DNA from: Cladosporium sp. IMV 00045
Lineage: Eukaryota > Ascomycota > Dothideomycetes > Cladosporiales > Cladosporiaceae
Direction of reading: 5' to 3'
DNA length: 64,000 bases
NCBI GenBank assembly: GCA_001931905.2
Contig: MSJI02000888.1
Coordinates: forward strand, 1-64,000
Made by a program: the position numbers and the translations under genes
Part shown: positions 11,858 through 21,729 of the stretch, piece by piece
Numbering within the stretch: position 1 is the stretch's first letter
Layout: each line of letters starts with the position of its first letter
Notes under the pieces: generated by a model
What the model was told of the DNA's origin: nothing
Databases searched by the model: none
The model's input: the letters and a program-made list of their open reading frames with translations, nothing else

Positions 11858-13081
11858 ATGATGGTACGCAACTTGCTTCCTGCATTTGCTCTCGTGAGCG
11901 CCGTCTCCACCCGAGAGATCGTCTTTCCGCCCACGTCCGGCTTCCAGCACCCATTGGGCGATAGATTAGATGCTTTGGAATACGACACCGATGACATCTC
12001 AGGTGCTCTATACAATGGATTAACCACATACGCCAATCTCCCATACGTGCACTGCTTGGCAAACAGCACCCTCTCCGGCGAGGAAATTGAAAAGTACGAC
12101 ATCGCCGTTCTCGGTGCGCCTTTCGACACTGGCGTCACGGCACGTCCAGGCGCCCGCTACGGTCCCACTGGTATTCGTCAAGGCTCGAGGAGAATCTCAT
12201 CTCAGTTCGCCTTCAGCGTCTACACTGGCAAGAACGCATTCGCGCAAGGTCTCAAGGTCGTGGACTGCGGCGACGTGCCGCTGACTGTTCTCGACAACAC
12301 TGTGGCGCTCAAACAGCTGGACAAGGCGCATCGCCTCGTTTCGGGACGTAAGGCGAACAATACTGAATACCCCGTTCCGAGGATTGTGACGCTCGGCGGC
12401 GATCATACGACCACGCTCAGTGCTTTAAGATCTACTTACGAGCATTGGGGTGCTGTAAGCGTCATTCATTTCGATAGCCACCTGGATACCTGGGATCCAG
12501 AGGTACTGGGTGGAGGCGTTTCTCACTATGCTGGAGTCAACCACGGGACCTTCTTGCACATCGCACACGAAGAAGGGCTCTTGCTGAACTCCTCTATTCA
12601 TGCTGGTATTCGTGCGCCGATAAGCAACAGACACTACGATCTGAAGAATGACAAGGCTTGCGGCTTTGATATCTTCAAAGCCAGGGACCTTGATCGTGCC
12701 GGTCCGCAAGGGTTGATTGACAAGCTGAAACAGAGGGTGCAAGGTACCAAAGTCTACATCAGCGTCGACATTGATGTGTTGGATCCGGCTTATGCCCCGG
12801 CTACTGGAACAGCTGAAGTCGGAGGCTGGACGACGCGAGAGCTTTTGACGGTGTTGGATGGGTTGAGCGGATTGGAGGTCATTGGAGCTGATGTTGGTAA
12901 GTTGTGTTGTTGCAGCATCATATCATACCCAGAAACTCATTTGCTGATGCAATACAATACAGTGGAAGTGGCACCAATTTATGACAACCCAGGAGAAGTG
13001 ACAACTCTGGCTGCTGCAGAGGTTGCACACTCGTTGATACAATTGTTGGCCGACAAGCCGGTGCAGCCTTTGAAACATTGA
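11858..13081 (+). CDS. Secreted agmatinase-like ureohydrolase
   Basis: Two exons (11858-12896 and 12963-13081) joined across a 66-base GTAAGT...ACAG intron give 385 residues. The metal-binding motifs of the arginase/agmatinase family are present. They are GGDHTTT (about residue 183), HFDSHLDTW (about 204-212; Ser replaces the common Ala in DAHxD) and SVDIDVLDPAYAPATGT (about 302-318). The family hydrolyses agmatine or related guanidino compounds to urea with a dinuclear manganese centre. The N-terminus (MMVRNLLPAFALVSAVSTRE) looks like a signal peptide, and NxS/T sequons (for example ANSTLSG) fit a secreted or vacuolar protein. Two consecutive ATGs occur at 11858 and 11861. Exact substrate is inferred from family resemblance only. 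Confidence 0.9.
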   Translation: MMVRNLLPAFALVSAVSTREIVFPPTSGFQHPLGDRLDALEYDTDDISGALYNGLTTYANLPYVHCLANSTLSGEEIEKYDIAVLGAPFDTGVTARPGARYGPTGIRQGSRRISSQFAFSVYTGKNAFAQGLKVVDCGDVPLTVLDNTVALKQLDKAHRLVSGRKANNTEYPVPRIVTLGGDHTTTLSALRSTYEHWGAVSVIHFDSHLDTWDPEVLGGGVSHYAGVNHGTFLHIAHEEGLLLNSSIHAGIRAPISNRHYDLKNDKACGFDIFKARDLDRAGPQGLIDKLKQRVQGTKVYISVDIDVLDPAYAPATGTAEVGGWTTRELLTVLDGLSGLEVIGADVGKLCCCSIISYPETHLLMQYNTVEVAPIYDNPGEVTTLAAAEVAHSLIQLLADKPVQPLKH

Positions 13082-13531
13082 TTCGTTGCGATTAACAGAA
13101 ATCAATGCACTCAACCTCATTAGATGGCTAGATGTGGATGATTACAATAATCCACGAATCAATCATGCATAGTTGAATAAAAGTATAGCTTCAAGGGCGA
13201 ATGCCTCGAATCTTGAGGGTCGATTGGTCGATTTTTGCAACGATAGAATAGACATCTACATGATCACGTAATCAATATCTCATCATCCTCTAATTTTCAT
13301 GCAAGGATAATCGTGAATGCAAGATATAAATATATATTCGCAAACATACATATAGTGATTGGAGGACTCTCCGCATCGGGAAAAGCGTGGCGACCTCGGA
13401 TGTTCGTGCTGACTACACATGTCACCAATGAAACAGCCGCCACGGCTATATCAACACCAGATCACATTAGCACAAACTATCGACCATTTGCAGCTCAACA
13501 TCAATACCGCCATCCATCCAAATCATAAAAC
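13082..13531. other. Intergenic between ureohydrolase and MAPR gene
   Basis: 450 AT-richer bases containing the 3' UTR of the ureohydrolase and the promoter of the downstream gene. A run of ATATAAATATATATT lies near 13324-13338. Nothing else recognised. Confidence 0.4.
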
Positions 13532-14026
13532 ATGTCTTTCGAACCCAAAACCAAGGTGGAGCTCGACCCTCCGAAAGACGACATCATCAGCGTTGACTAC
13601 CTGTCCAAATGCGATGGTGAGTTGGGACTCCACTCGACATGAAATCGCTCACAAAGCTAACCTTGCAACACCCAGGCACCAACCCTGACTACCCAACATA
13701 CGTAGCCATCAAAGGCACCGTCTTCGACGTTAGTGGCAACAAGGCATACGGACCCGAGGGCTCCTACAAGGGTAAGTTCTTCGACGACACACCTCTCATC
13801 ACCAAAAGTCCAGAGCATCCCACTCACACTCCTTTCCCCCGCCCCAGTCTTCGCAGGCAAAGACGCATCGCGTGCCCTCGGCCAGTCCTCCCTGAAGCCC
13901 GAGGAGTGCCGTCCCGACTGGTCCGACCTGTCGGACGAGCACAAGAAAGTGCTGAACGATTGGTTCACGTTCTTCAGCAAGCGCTACAACATCAAAGGCA
14001 AGGTTGAAGGGGCTACGAACTTCTGA
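13532..14026 (+). CDS. Cytochrome b5-like heme-binding protein (MAPR/Dap1 family)
   Basis: Three exons (13532-13616, 13676-13771, 13848-14026) give 119 residues with standard splice sites. The domain order matches membrane-associated progesterone-receptor-like proteins: TYVAIKGTVFDVSGNKAYGP (the b5 core) followed by YKVFAGKDASRALGQSSL. The Tyr residues of this family that coordinate heme are plausibly those in KAYGP and SYKVFAG. A C-terminal helix DEHKKVLNDWFTFFSKRY follows. Relatives such as yeast Dap1 support cytochrome P450 enzymes in sterol synthesis. No N-terminal membrane helix is seen, unlike many MAPR proteins, so this is a soluble short form. Confidence 0.88.
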
Positions 14027-14425
14027 TTTGGCGGAATTTTTCTCTTCACGCATAGGTCTTGGAGGATTCCTGATGAAAAAGAAAGTGAAATGCGAACAAA
14101 AGATGTTACGATTCCTTCACGTGAGAACGTGCAATTCCATTCTTCTGCCCTTGGTTGCAAGAACGCCAGTATTCGCCACCTCACGAAAGCCCCAAAAATG
14201 TTTCATTGGTCATCAGTAAGGCCGCAAAGACAGCTCAAGAGAAATATCGCTAAACGCAGCAAAAGACAGTAAATTCACATAATGGGTATGCCCATCCAAC
14301 GCCGGTGCTCCAAAAACTCCCTCCCAAGACCGAGACCACAAAAAACCACCGAAAAGAGGCCAACATGGAAGAAAATCAGAAGCGCAGCGCAAGATCACAA
14401 TCTGAATCCGATCATTAGGAATCGG
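14027..14425. other. Intergenic, convergent 3' regions
   Basis: 399 bases between the 3' ends of the MAPR gene (+) and the small Cys-rich gene (-). No gene recognised. Confidence 0.4.
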
Positions 14426-14719
14426 TTACACCTGCACCCGTCCAGCCTGCGCAGCCCTGCGAGCCATCATCTGCTGGGAGCAGGCCTGGCAGACCTGGTT
14501 GGTGCTGATCCACTCGCGCTTGACAGACCAAGCGCCGTAACACTGGTGGTGCGGATCGTTGCGGGCAAAGTGGCAGTGCTTGATCAAGCGGCGGCCGGAA
14601 TGCCTGCACTGGAAATGGATGACTTCGAACTATGCGGGTGTGTCAGCGGACGATTCAGGCAAACGCGTGATCATTCTTTGCGATGCCCGTCTTGGGAGAT
14701 CACAGCTTACCTGGCACAT
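14426..14719 (-). CDS. Small Cys/His-rich protein, 70 residues, with 9-base first exon
   Basis: Exon 2 (14629-14426) is open from an ...CGCATAG acceptor and reads FEVIHFQCRHSGRRLIKHCH onward. A 9-base coding exon 1 (14719-14711, Met-Cys-Gln) ends directly at a GTAAGC donor; the intron is 81 bases. The spliced protein has a regular Cys pattern: MCQ, QCRH, KHCHF, QCYG, and finally VCQACSQQ. This resembles short conserved fungal proteins beginning MCxxxxxxxxC, thought to bind metal, whose function is unknown. An alternative in-frame start upstream (open back to about 14842) would add ~40 residues. No signal peptide is present, so it is probably not a secreted effector. Confidence 0.65.
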
Positions 14720-16883
14720 GACTGCGAGATTCCCGGTTGGGTCGGCGGAAAATGCTCCTCCCTGGATGCTGTTTTGGTGGACTCTGATTGCTTGACTCGA
14801 TGCTGAATCGAGGTGTGTCAGCTCCCGTTCCGATCGTTGCACGGCAAAGCCGAGGGAAGGCAGACACGTACAGGCAAGTTGGCTACGTGCGTGCGTGAGG
14901 TTGTGTGGTGGTGTCTCTCACTGGGGTGGTGGCGCGGGCGGCGGAGAATATCAGAACAAGATCCACCAATGGAAGAAGCGGCAGATCCACCTGAACTGAG
15001 AGAAGGGAAATTGAAGACGACGCGAAGCAGCCCGGGTGTTTGAGGAAAGGATTGAAAAGTCGGTGAGGACTCGGGATATATGAAGGAGGAAGCTGCTTTG
15101 TCGCCCTCCATATATGGGTTGGGTTCCCAGGCACCTGGTCTGAGTCTTTCGAAGCGACAGCTCGCACTTTGTCGCTGGCTGCTGGCATCTCTCCACCCTT
15201 CTCAATTCTTCACGCAGGGCTGCACGCATGTCCCTTGTCTGTCGACTCATCCCCGACCTGGTTGGCAGAATCTGACGGACCAAAGATCTTTGAGAGTCAC
15301 GTAAGAGCGATGATGCACCGCGGCGGGAAAGATCGCACCCGTCCCTTCGCCGGCCAACAGCTGTACTGGTGTGGCCACAGCGGGAGTTGAAAACCTGGTT
15401 ACGAGCCATCGCTCTGATGATCCGTGCAGAGTTGTACTCAAACTCTTCAGTAGCTGGTGTCTCTTGAAAATCTGACCAATTGAAGACTAATCAGCTCCTG
15501 TGAACGTCAGGCACAAGCCTGAAGATTGACATCACGGGCGGGTCATAGTAGAACAAACGCTACAACTCACATGTCAGGACCTCGCCTTATAACTGTTTAG
15601 AAAAGACATATCACCTCAGACACTGCGCTCTCAACCAAGAACAGAAGAACATGCAGAGAACTGATCGAACCCCCACGCCATAACACAACAGATTACGCAA
15701 ACCCACGCTGATTCGACTCGGGAAATTTCCTCAGCGCACGAGCACTCGAGCCCTCTCTCGTGGACATTCTGCCCAAAGTGCGGGCGGATGCATATCAGTG
15801 AGCCACGGATTGGATGCAGGCGATCGGAAGGAATGGAAGGGAAGGGAGAGCTACCGGCCCTCGTAGGCCCGAGGGACATGCATATGCAGTGATCTGCGGT
15901 GAGTACCAGTTGGTACGACATGACGATTGGCGTCCAGTTCTTCAGATAAAGGATCTTGACAGGGGTTGGACGCGCTTCTGACGTCTCCAGGAACGAAAGG
16001 TAGGAAGAGCTGAGAATGGAACTCCTTTCGATAGACACAGGCGGAATGAGACAGGTTGTATCGTCTTCTGGGCGTGGAGTCGATACGTCAGCTGCAAAAC
16101 AAATCATCAGCTCCGCATGCATTGCTGACGGCTCGAAGCACGACATCGATAGATAGACACAATGAGCAACGAGGAACGAACACCGTATCCATTGAACAGT
16201 GAGAATTGAATCTTGAACAGCAAAATTCTCCGGCCACCGGAAACACAGCAGAAAGGTTCGCCGTCGTACGGCTGGGTGTCGTGCGAGCGAGACGCTGCCA
16301 ACACGTCTGTGTCGTCGTATTGTATGGGCATTCCATATCTCAATCGATCGTGATACGAGTACGAGTCGTTTCGGATGTCGAGCCGCAGGCTGCCATCGTC
16401 TTACCAAGTTTCATCAGTCCGGAATGCGGATATCACAAGCAAGAAGCTCGTGCATAGGATACAACTTACTGGTAGTCGATCGTGCGCAAGTCCAAAAGAT
16501 GACTCCACACCGTGGAACGAGTATCATTCTCTCGTCGGATGTCGAGCCGACGTAAGGCTCCAGTCCGGATATCACAAGCAGAAAGGCTCGTGCCTAGGAT
16601 GCAATCTATGTACCGGTGCATACGACAAGCCGGTGGGAACGAAGCCGCTCTGCTTCAACCAGGTTCCTGGGATTCCCATCGAACCACCAAGGCGTAGCGG
16701 CAGGCGCGGCGATGGGCCGGTTTGTGTAACTTGTGAATATTGGAAGAGAGAAAAATTTGGTTGCAATTCACCTGCACATGTCGCTATTGGGCCCGGACGA
16801 CGGGACTGTATTGTATAATATGATATACAATTTTTGATAAGATAATGAGAAACGGAAAATAAAACGGAAAATTATCAACATCC
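14720..16883. other. 2.2-kb stretch without a supported gene
   Basis: Between the Cys-rich gene and the NOP4 3' end. A 258-codon open frame on the minus strand (15631-16407) has no ATG near its start and no recognisable domain. On the plus strand a Cys-containing frame ends at 16818 (CLGCNLC, VCVTCEYW). A degenerate duplication lies at 16372-16620. I cannot support a gene here. Confidence 0.45.
16372..16620. repeat. Degenerate direct repeat
   Basis: Two copies start at about 16373 and 16537 with GGATGTCGAGCCG. Both carry CGGATATCACAAGCA and then GCTCGTGC(A/C)TAGGAT. The first copy has extra bases between the blocks. Spacing is about 165 bases. Looks like an old local duplication. Confidence 0.55.
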
Positions 16884-19136
16884 CTACTTCTTACCACCCT
16901 GTCTGGCCCTGCGCATCTGCCTCTTACGGCCGATGATCTGGTTCCTCTTCGCGGTCTTCTCATCCGTAGTCATCTTAGCCTCCTCCTCCTTAACGCTCTC
17001 CTTCGACTTCTTCCCACCGCGCCCCATGGCCTCGTCCTTATCCCTCTTCCTCTTCCTGTCCTTGGCGAGCTTTTTGCCCTTGCGATCACGCTCGGAGGGG
17101 ACGATCTCGCCAGCCTCACGGCGCTGTTGCACAGACTTGCTGCGCTCGCGGGCCTTCTCCTCGCGGTCATTGCGCCTGTGCACGACCTGCGCGTTCTCGA
17201 TCGCGAACTCCACGATCAGCCGCTTCTTCTTGTCCTGCAGTGCCTCCTGCTGCGCGGCTTTGTTGCCGTGCGGAGTGCCCTTCTGCCCCTGCTGTAGGAC
17301 CGTGTAGTCGATCGAGTGGCCGTTGAGCCAGCGCAGGCCCATCAGCGCGCTGCGGTGCGTGTAGTACTCGATGAAGCCGTAGCCTCTGCTGCGGCCGGCG
17401 CCGCCCTTCTCCGTCACTTTGCTGCCGCCTTCGCTCTCGAAGACAACCTTGGCTTGCTTGACGATACCCTTGCCGCGTTCCTTGCGGGCGAGGTCGGCGT
17501 TGACCATTTCTTCGCCGCCGCGCTCCAGCTCCTCGTGCGAGAGGCGCTGGCGCTTGCCCTGCTTCAGCTCTGTTGCGAAACCCACCACGGCTTCACGAGC
17601 AAGAGCCTTGAGCTGCTTGGAGTCGACGCTGCGCGGGATATTACGCACGGAGAGACGCGTCAAGCTGAGGGCAAGGGAAGGGTTGCCCTCGATCAGAGTC
17701 TTGCGTTGCTTCAGACTGGCTTCACGCATGGTCTGCTCCGAAGGCGGCAAGCTCTGCCATAGCTTCGAGTTCGAGGGGATTGTGCCTTCGGAAAGAAGAT
17801 ATAGCCTGCGCTTATCTTTGTCCCGACGGTCTCTGTGCGCATTTCCCTCCTCGGTGAATTTGTTTGCTTGCGACTTGTCAACTGCCTGGGAGATCTGCAG
17901 GACACGACCATCGAGCGTGTATCGTCCAGTGGGGTCCGTCTCAGTGTTTTGAAGGACAGAAGGACCAAGACCAAGCTTGTTCACAGCCTGTTGAGCGTTC
18001 GCGCCCGTGCGAAGAGGCACCTCGCGAAGGCAAGCATGCGCATCTTCAGGGTTGTAGAAGCAGACGAATCCGGTACCTCTTGACCGACCGGTTGCATGGT
18101 CCATCACCACTCTAGCGTAGCGAGTGCTGCCGAATTGACTGAAGTGGTCTTCAAGATCCTCATCTGTGCAGTTGAATGGTAGATTGCGGATGAACAAAGT
18201 CGCAGACTTGTCCTCTTCCCTGTGCATCTTCTGCTCTTCCTGCTCATCCTCGTCCATCTCCACATCCTCGTCGTCTTCGTCCTCCTCATCCTCATCCTCA
18301 TCCATCTCTTCGTCGTCCTCATCATCGAGGTCCTTATCGTCTCCCACCGACTCTTCATCCTCACCATCAACATCCACACCACCGTCCTCCTCCTCCTCTT
18401 CCTCACCCTCACCAGCGATCTTCTCATACTCCTCTTTCTTCACCGCCCAATCGACCGCGATCGTCCTCCCATCGACCTCCTTCCCGTTCACGCCCTCAAT
18501 GGCCTTCTCAGCATTCGCCCTACCCCTCATAAGCACAAAGCCAAAACCCGCAAGCAACCCACCACTCTTCCTAGGAATGTACGCCTGCTTGACCTTGCCA
18601 TAGCTCAAGAAAAGCTTCTCCAACTGCTTCGGCTGCTTGATAGTCCAAGGCAGATTACGCACGATCAGTTTGGGCGGCTGCTTGGCTTCCTCCTTCTCCG
18701 CCTCGCGCTTGGCTTTGTGCTCGCCGCCCTCCTCGCCCTCGCGGTGTCGGCGCTCGGCGATTTCGACGCGCAGCTTCTTACCGTCGAGAATGTGGCCGTT
18801 GAACTCGGCGCGCGCGCGAGCGGCGTCTTCAGCGTCCGCGAAGGTCACGAAGCCGTAGCCACGGCATTGCTTCGTGGTCGGGTCGCTGACGGCGACGGCG
18901 TGCTTGACTGGGTAGGAGTCGGAGAAGAGCTCGGTCAGGGACTCGGATGTGACGGTCGCAGGGAGAGAGCGCACGAAGAGCGAGCGCTTGTGCTGTTCGT
19001 CGTCGGCAGCGGCGGGTTTGTCTGCTGCGGGTTTGTCTGAAGTTGCTGTGGTGGTGTCTGCATTTTCCGGGATGTTTTCTGCTATTTCGGCCACGGTGCC
19101 GTTTGACAGTCTCTGCTTTTTCTTGGCTGGTCCCAT
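16884..19136 (-). CDS. NOP4: Nucleolar RNA-binding protein Nop4 (RBM28-like)
   Basis: A single exon encodes 750 residues with four RRM domains. RRM1 (about 50-128) has SLFVRSLP and GYGFVTF; RRM2 (about 155-232) has KLIVRNLPW and GFGFVLM. A long Asp/Glu tract lies at about 240-305. RRM3 (from ~313) has ATLFIRNLPFNC and GTGFVCF, and RRM4 has LSVRNIPRSV and SRGYGFIEYY. The C-terminus is a Lys/Arg-rich basic tail. This order is that of yeast Nop4/human RBM28, required for 60S subunit assembly and 27S pre-rRNA processing in the nucleolus. Single-exon structure and length fit the family. The promoter contains a telomere-like element (see 19274-19286). Confidence 0.95.
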   Translation of the reverse strand: MGPAKKKQRLSNGTVAEIAENIPENADTTTATSDKPAADKPAAADDEQHKRSLFVRSLPATVTSESLTELFSDSYPVKHAVAVSDPTTKQCRGYGFVTFADAEDAARARAEFNGHILDGKKLRVEIAERRHREGEEGGEHKAKREAEKEEAKQPPKLIVRNLPWTIKQPKQLEKLFLSYGKVKQAYIPRKSGGLLAGFGFVLMRGRANAEKAIEGVNGKEVDGRTIAVDWAVKKEEYEKIAGEGEEEEEEDGGVDVDGEDEESVGDDKDLDDEDDEEMDEDEDEEDEDDEDVEMDEDEQEEQKMHREEDKSATLFIRNLPFNCTDEDLEDHFSQFGSTRYARVVMDHATGRSRGTGFVCFYNPEDAHACLREVPLRTGANAQQAVNKLGLGPSVLQNTETDPTGRYTLDGRVLQISQAVDKSQANKFTEEGNAHRDRRDKDKRRLYLLSEGTIPSNSKLWQSLPPSEQTMREASLKQRKTLIEGNPSLALSLTRLSVRNIPRSVDSKQLKALAREAVVGFATELKQGKRQRLSHEELERGGEEMVNADLARKERGKGIVKQAKVVFESEGGSKVTEKGGAGRSRGYGFIEYYTHRSALMGLRWLNGHSIDYTVLQQGQKGTPHGNKAAQQEALQDKKKRLIVEFAIENAQVVHRRNDREEKARERSKSVQQRREAGEIVPSERDRKGKKLAKDRKRKRDKDEAMGRGGKKSKESVKEEEAKMTTDEKTAKRNQIIGRKRQMRRARQGGKK

Positions 19137-20203
19137 TCTATGTAGACTTTTAGTTTGGTGGGTTTTCTTGGAAACGCAGGAAGTAAAAGATCAAATCCGA
19201 GAACCCGAGCGAGGAAAAAGTTCAGAGCCGATCTGAGAGCTGGTAGGGCCAGTGGCCCAAGCGCTGAAACCCCAACCCTAACCCTACTGCGCCGGTTTCT
19301 TCAGGGGGCAACTGCAGATTCTATAAGGCACTCGATGCTGCTATAAAAACATTCTACCTTCCTACGAAGTCAATAATTTCGTACCCTGGGACAGTGGCTT
19401 CGTTTGAGGTTGCTGAATAGTAGAGCCCGCTAGCATATCTGTCCTTCCATCCAATATGTCCCTCGTAGCCGACACACTTCTCAGTTTAGTACAACATTAA
19501 CCGCGTGAATCCGTTGTATGCATGTACCCGTAACTAGACTTATCAAAGAATACAAGCAAGATAAGAAGTGAAACCAGCTATTCAACCACCAACCTCAAAT
19601 CATCACTTCATCGTAAACCGACTACAACGCCATGTACGAACATGCACGTCTATACATGTGACCAGCACATAGCATGGTGAAGACATCCATACCGGCGTCG
19701 GCAACGCAATGCAAAATATAAAGTAATCGCTCTTGAAGACAAGTAGGGCACGATCGATTAATGACCCAAGTGAATACTTGTATGGTTTGGAAGATGGGTG
19801 AGCACATACACTACATGGGCAAGGCAGCGAATGTACATGTAGGCATTGGATTTGTAATATCTGCAACTCTGTAGAAAATCATGAGACGAATGGCGGTACG
19901 TTTCAAACGTGATGTATAGAGTCAGCTCATATCTTCGTCGGCAAAAGTAGATACATGAAGTAGAGCATCAATCGAGTCGAAAAGAAGCAAGTGGCAAGGA
20001 TATCGAGAGATGAAAAACATGCACATAATATTGTTCTTTCTTCGTCATGCACATTAAGTGCGTTAACATTGGAATCAGGTATCTAGTTTTTCATCACGCG
20101 TTTCACCATGAAAACCAATGACCATGCAGCTTTTTTTTGCGTTTGTATATCGTCAGACAAAAAAGAACTCACGCGCCATGCCACGGCTGTGGGCTTAGCA
20201 CGC
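19137..20203. other. Intergenic: NOP4 promoter and EF-1beta 3' region
   Basis: Upstream part is the NOP4 promoter. The remainder (about 19340-20200) is AT-richer and lacks supported genes. It is presumably partly the 3' UTR of the EF-1beta gene. Confidence 0.5.
19274..19286. promoter_or_regulatory. Telomere-like box (AACCCTAACCCTA)
   Basis: Two adjacent CCCTAA-type units about 140 bases upstream of the NOP4 start codon. Such teloboxes are established promoter elements of ribosome-biogenesis genes in several eukaryotes, bound by Myb-type telomere-repeat factors. Function here is inferred from position. Confidence 0.5.
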
Positions 20204-21309
20204 TTAAAGCTTCTGCATGGCGGCGACGTCGCTGCTCTGGACGTAGTCCTCGAAGCCGTCGATCTCCTCCTGGAGCTCGTCGAGAGAGACCTTGTCGTCC
20301 TCGACGACAAGGTTGATCTGCAGCTTCTTAATACCGAAGCCGACGGCGACGAGCTTGGAGGCACCCCAGACGAGACCCTCCTTCTCGATGCTGCGGACGG
20401 ACTCCTCGAGCTCCTTCATGGGGGTCTCGTCGTCTGTGATGGTTTGTTAGCGAGAGTTCTGGAAGAAGGCTTGAATGATGGTGTAGAACATACCCCAGGG
20501 CTTGACCTCAAGGGTGACGATGGACTTGGCGGCAGGCTTGGCCTTGCCCTCCTTCTTCTTCTTGTACTCCTCGACACGGGCAGCCTTGATCTTGGCGGCC
20601 TCGGTGTCCTCCTCGTCGTCGCTGCCGAAAAGGTCGACCTCATCGTCGTCCTCCTCCTCCTTCTCGGGGGCCTTGGCGGGGTTGATGGTGAGCTCCTCAG
20701 AGCCGGGGCCGTAGGCGGTCGCCTCCTTGGAGGGGTCGCCAGGGAGCTTGCTGAACTCAGACTGGAAAGAGGCGATGTGCTTGTACCAGCGGTAGGCGTG
20801 GGGGTACTTCTCGACGGCAGGGGCCTCCTTCATCTGCTGGAAAGCCTTGACATCGGCCTGGGAGGGGCCATTGCTACGATTCCTGTCAGTTGCTACTCGG
20901 TCGGAGATTGCAGTGCAGAGCGGATGTATCGCAAAGTAATCAATGCAAAGATTGAGGGATCAGAGGTGCGCAGAACGCGTATGGGTTTGTCTTCATTCAG
21001 CGGGGTCTTAAGCCGCCTCAGAAACACGGACCAAAGTTGCTCATCAGGGAATTCGTGCAGGGGTAGGAGGAATGAAATCCAGCGGAGAAGATATGTAGCA
21101 GAGAGTAGACATACCCGACGATGTAGCTGCGGGTGGAAACCCAGCTGTTGAGGACTGTGCCAACTCCGTCAGCGACTCTGCCTCGCGCGTGGCATAGCGG
21201 TGTATGTGGCCTGTGGCTTCTTCGAGGAAAAAAAAGGCACACAGGCGTCGCGGATTGGTTGGGACTAACCGTGGAGACCAGTCTCGGAAACGAAGTCGGT
21301 GAAACCCAT
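20204..21309 (-). CDS. EFB1: Translation elongation factor 1-beta (eEF1B alpha)
   Basis: Four exons (21309-21270, 21154-21115, 20873-20494, 20433-20204) give 229 residues. The N-terminus reads [20 protein letters not shown], a GST-C-like domain, followed by [14 protein letters not shown]. An acidic linker ([18 protein letters not shown]) comes next. The C-terminal guanine-exchange domain starts at [19 protein letters not shown] and ends [10 protein letters not shown], the invariant end of EF-1beta. The protein recharges EF-1A with GTP during elongation. The 5' introns (115 and 241 bases) are long for this window, typical of highly expressed translation genes. It is divergent from HSP78 across 420 bases. 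Confidence 0.96.
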
Positions 21310-21729
21310 TGTGAAAGATAGAAAATCCCGGGTATCTGTGGTTGAGTGGTGGGAGAGAAGATGTATGGGAGAGTATGTAAGTGAAGAAGACAGAGAAAGG
21401 ACTGAGGGGTGTGGATCTGGTTTGGTAGAAATTCTGCGGCGGAGGCGAGCTCGCACGGCCCTCGCCCGCTTGTAGTAGTTCAATTCAACCTGGCCCTGGG
21501 AGAAAGCTTTGCACCAGTCGTTGGGAGCACCTGCCCTGAGTGAGAGAGGCACTCTTATCTTATCAGTTCGATCTATGAGACCGAGGCCACAGAAGCTACC
21601 AGATCGTTCTCAAGGGATCGACGCTCGTTCATCCTTTGTATACTTTCACTTGCATATATGAGCTCGAGGTGAGACCGGCGAGGAGTAGGAAATAGCAGAC
21701 AGTCATTGAGGAACATTCTCTCGGTCAAC
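21310..21729. promoter_or_regulatory. Divergent promoter region EF-1beta / HSP78
   Basis: 420 bases between two divergent start codons. Presumed bidirectional regulatory region. I did not identify a convincing heat-shock element. Confidence 0.45.

Noticed and set aside
15631..16407. 258-codon minus-strand open frame
   Set aside because: No ATG near its start and no recognisable domain; overlapping frames on the other strand are equally open.
18222..19040. 272-codon hydrophobic plus-strand ORF resembling a membrane protein
   Set aside because: It is the antisense of the Asp/Glu tract and RRMs of NOP4, which produces Leu/Val/Ile runs.
20108..21151. 347-codon plus-strand ORF
   Set aside because: Covers the EF-1beta exons and introns in antisense; Leu/Gly/Asp/Val-rich shadow, no domain.
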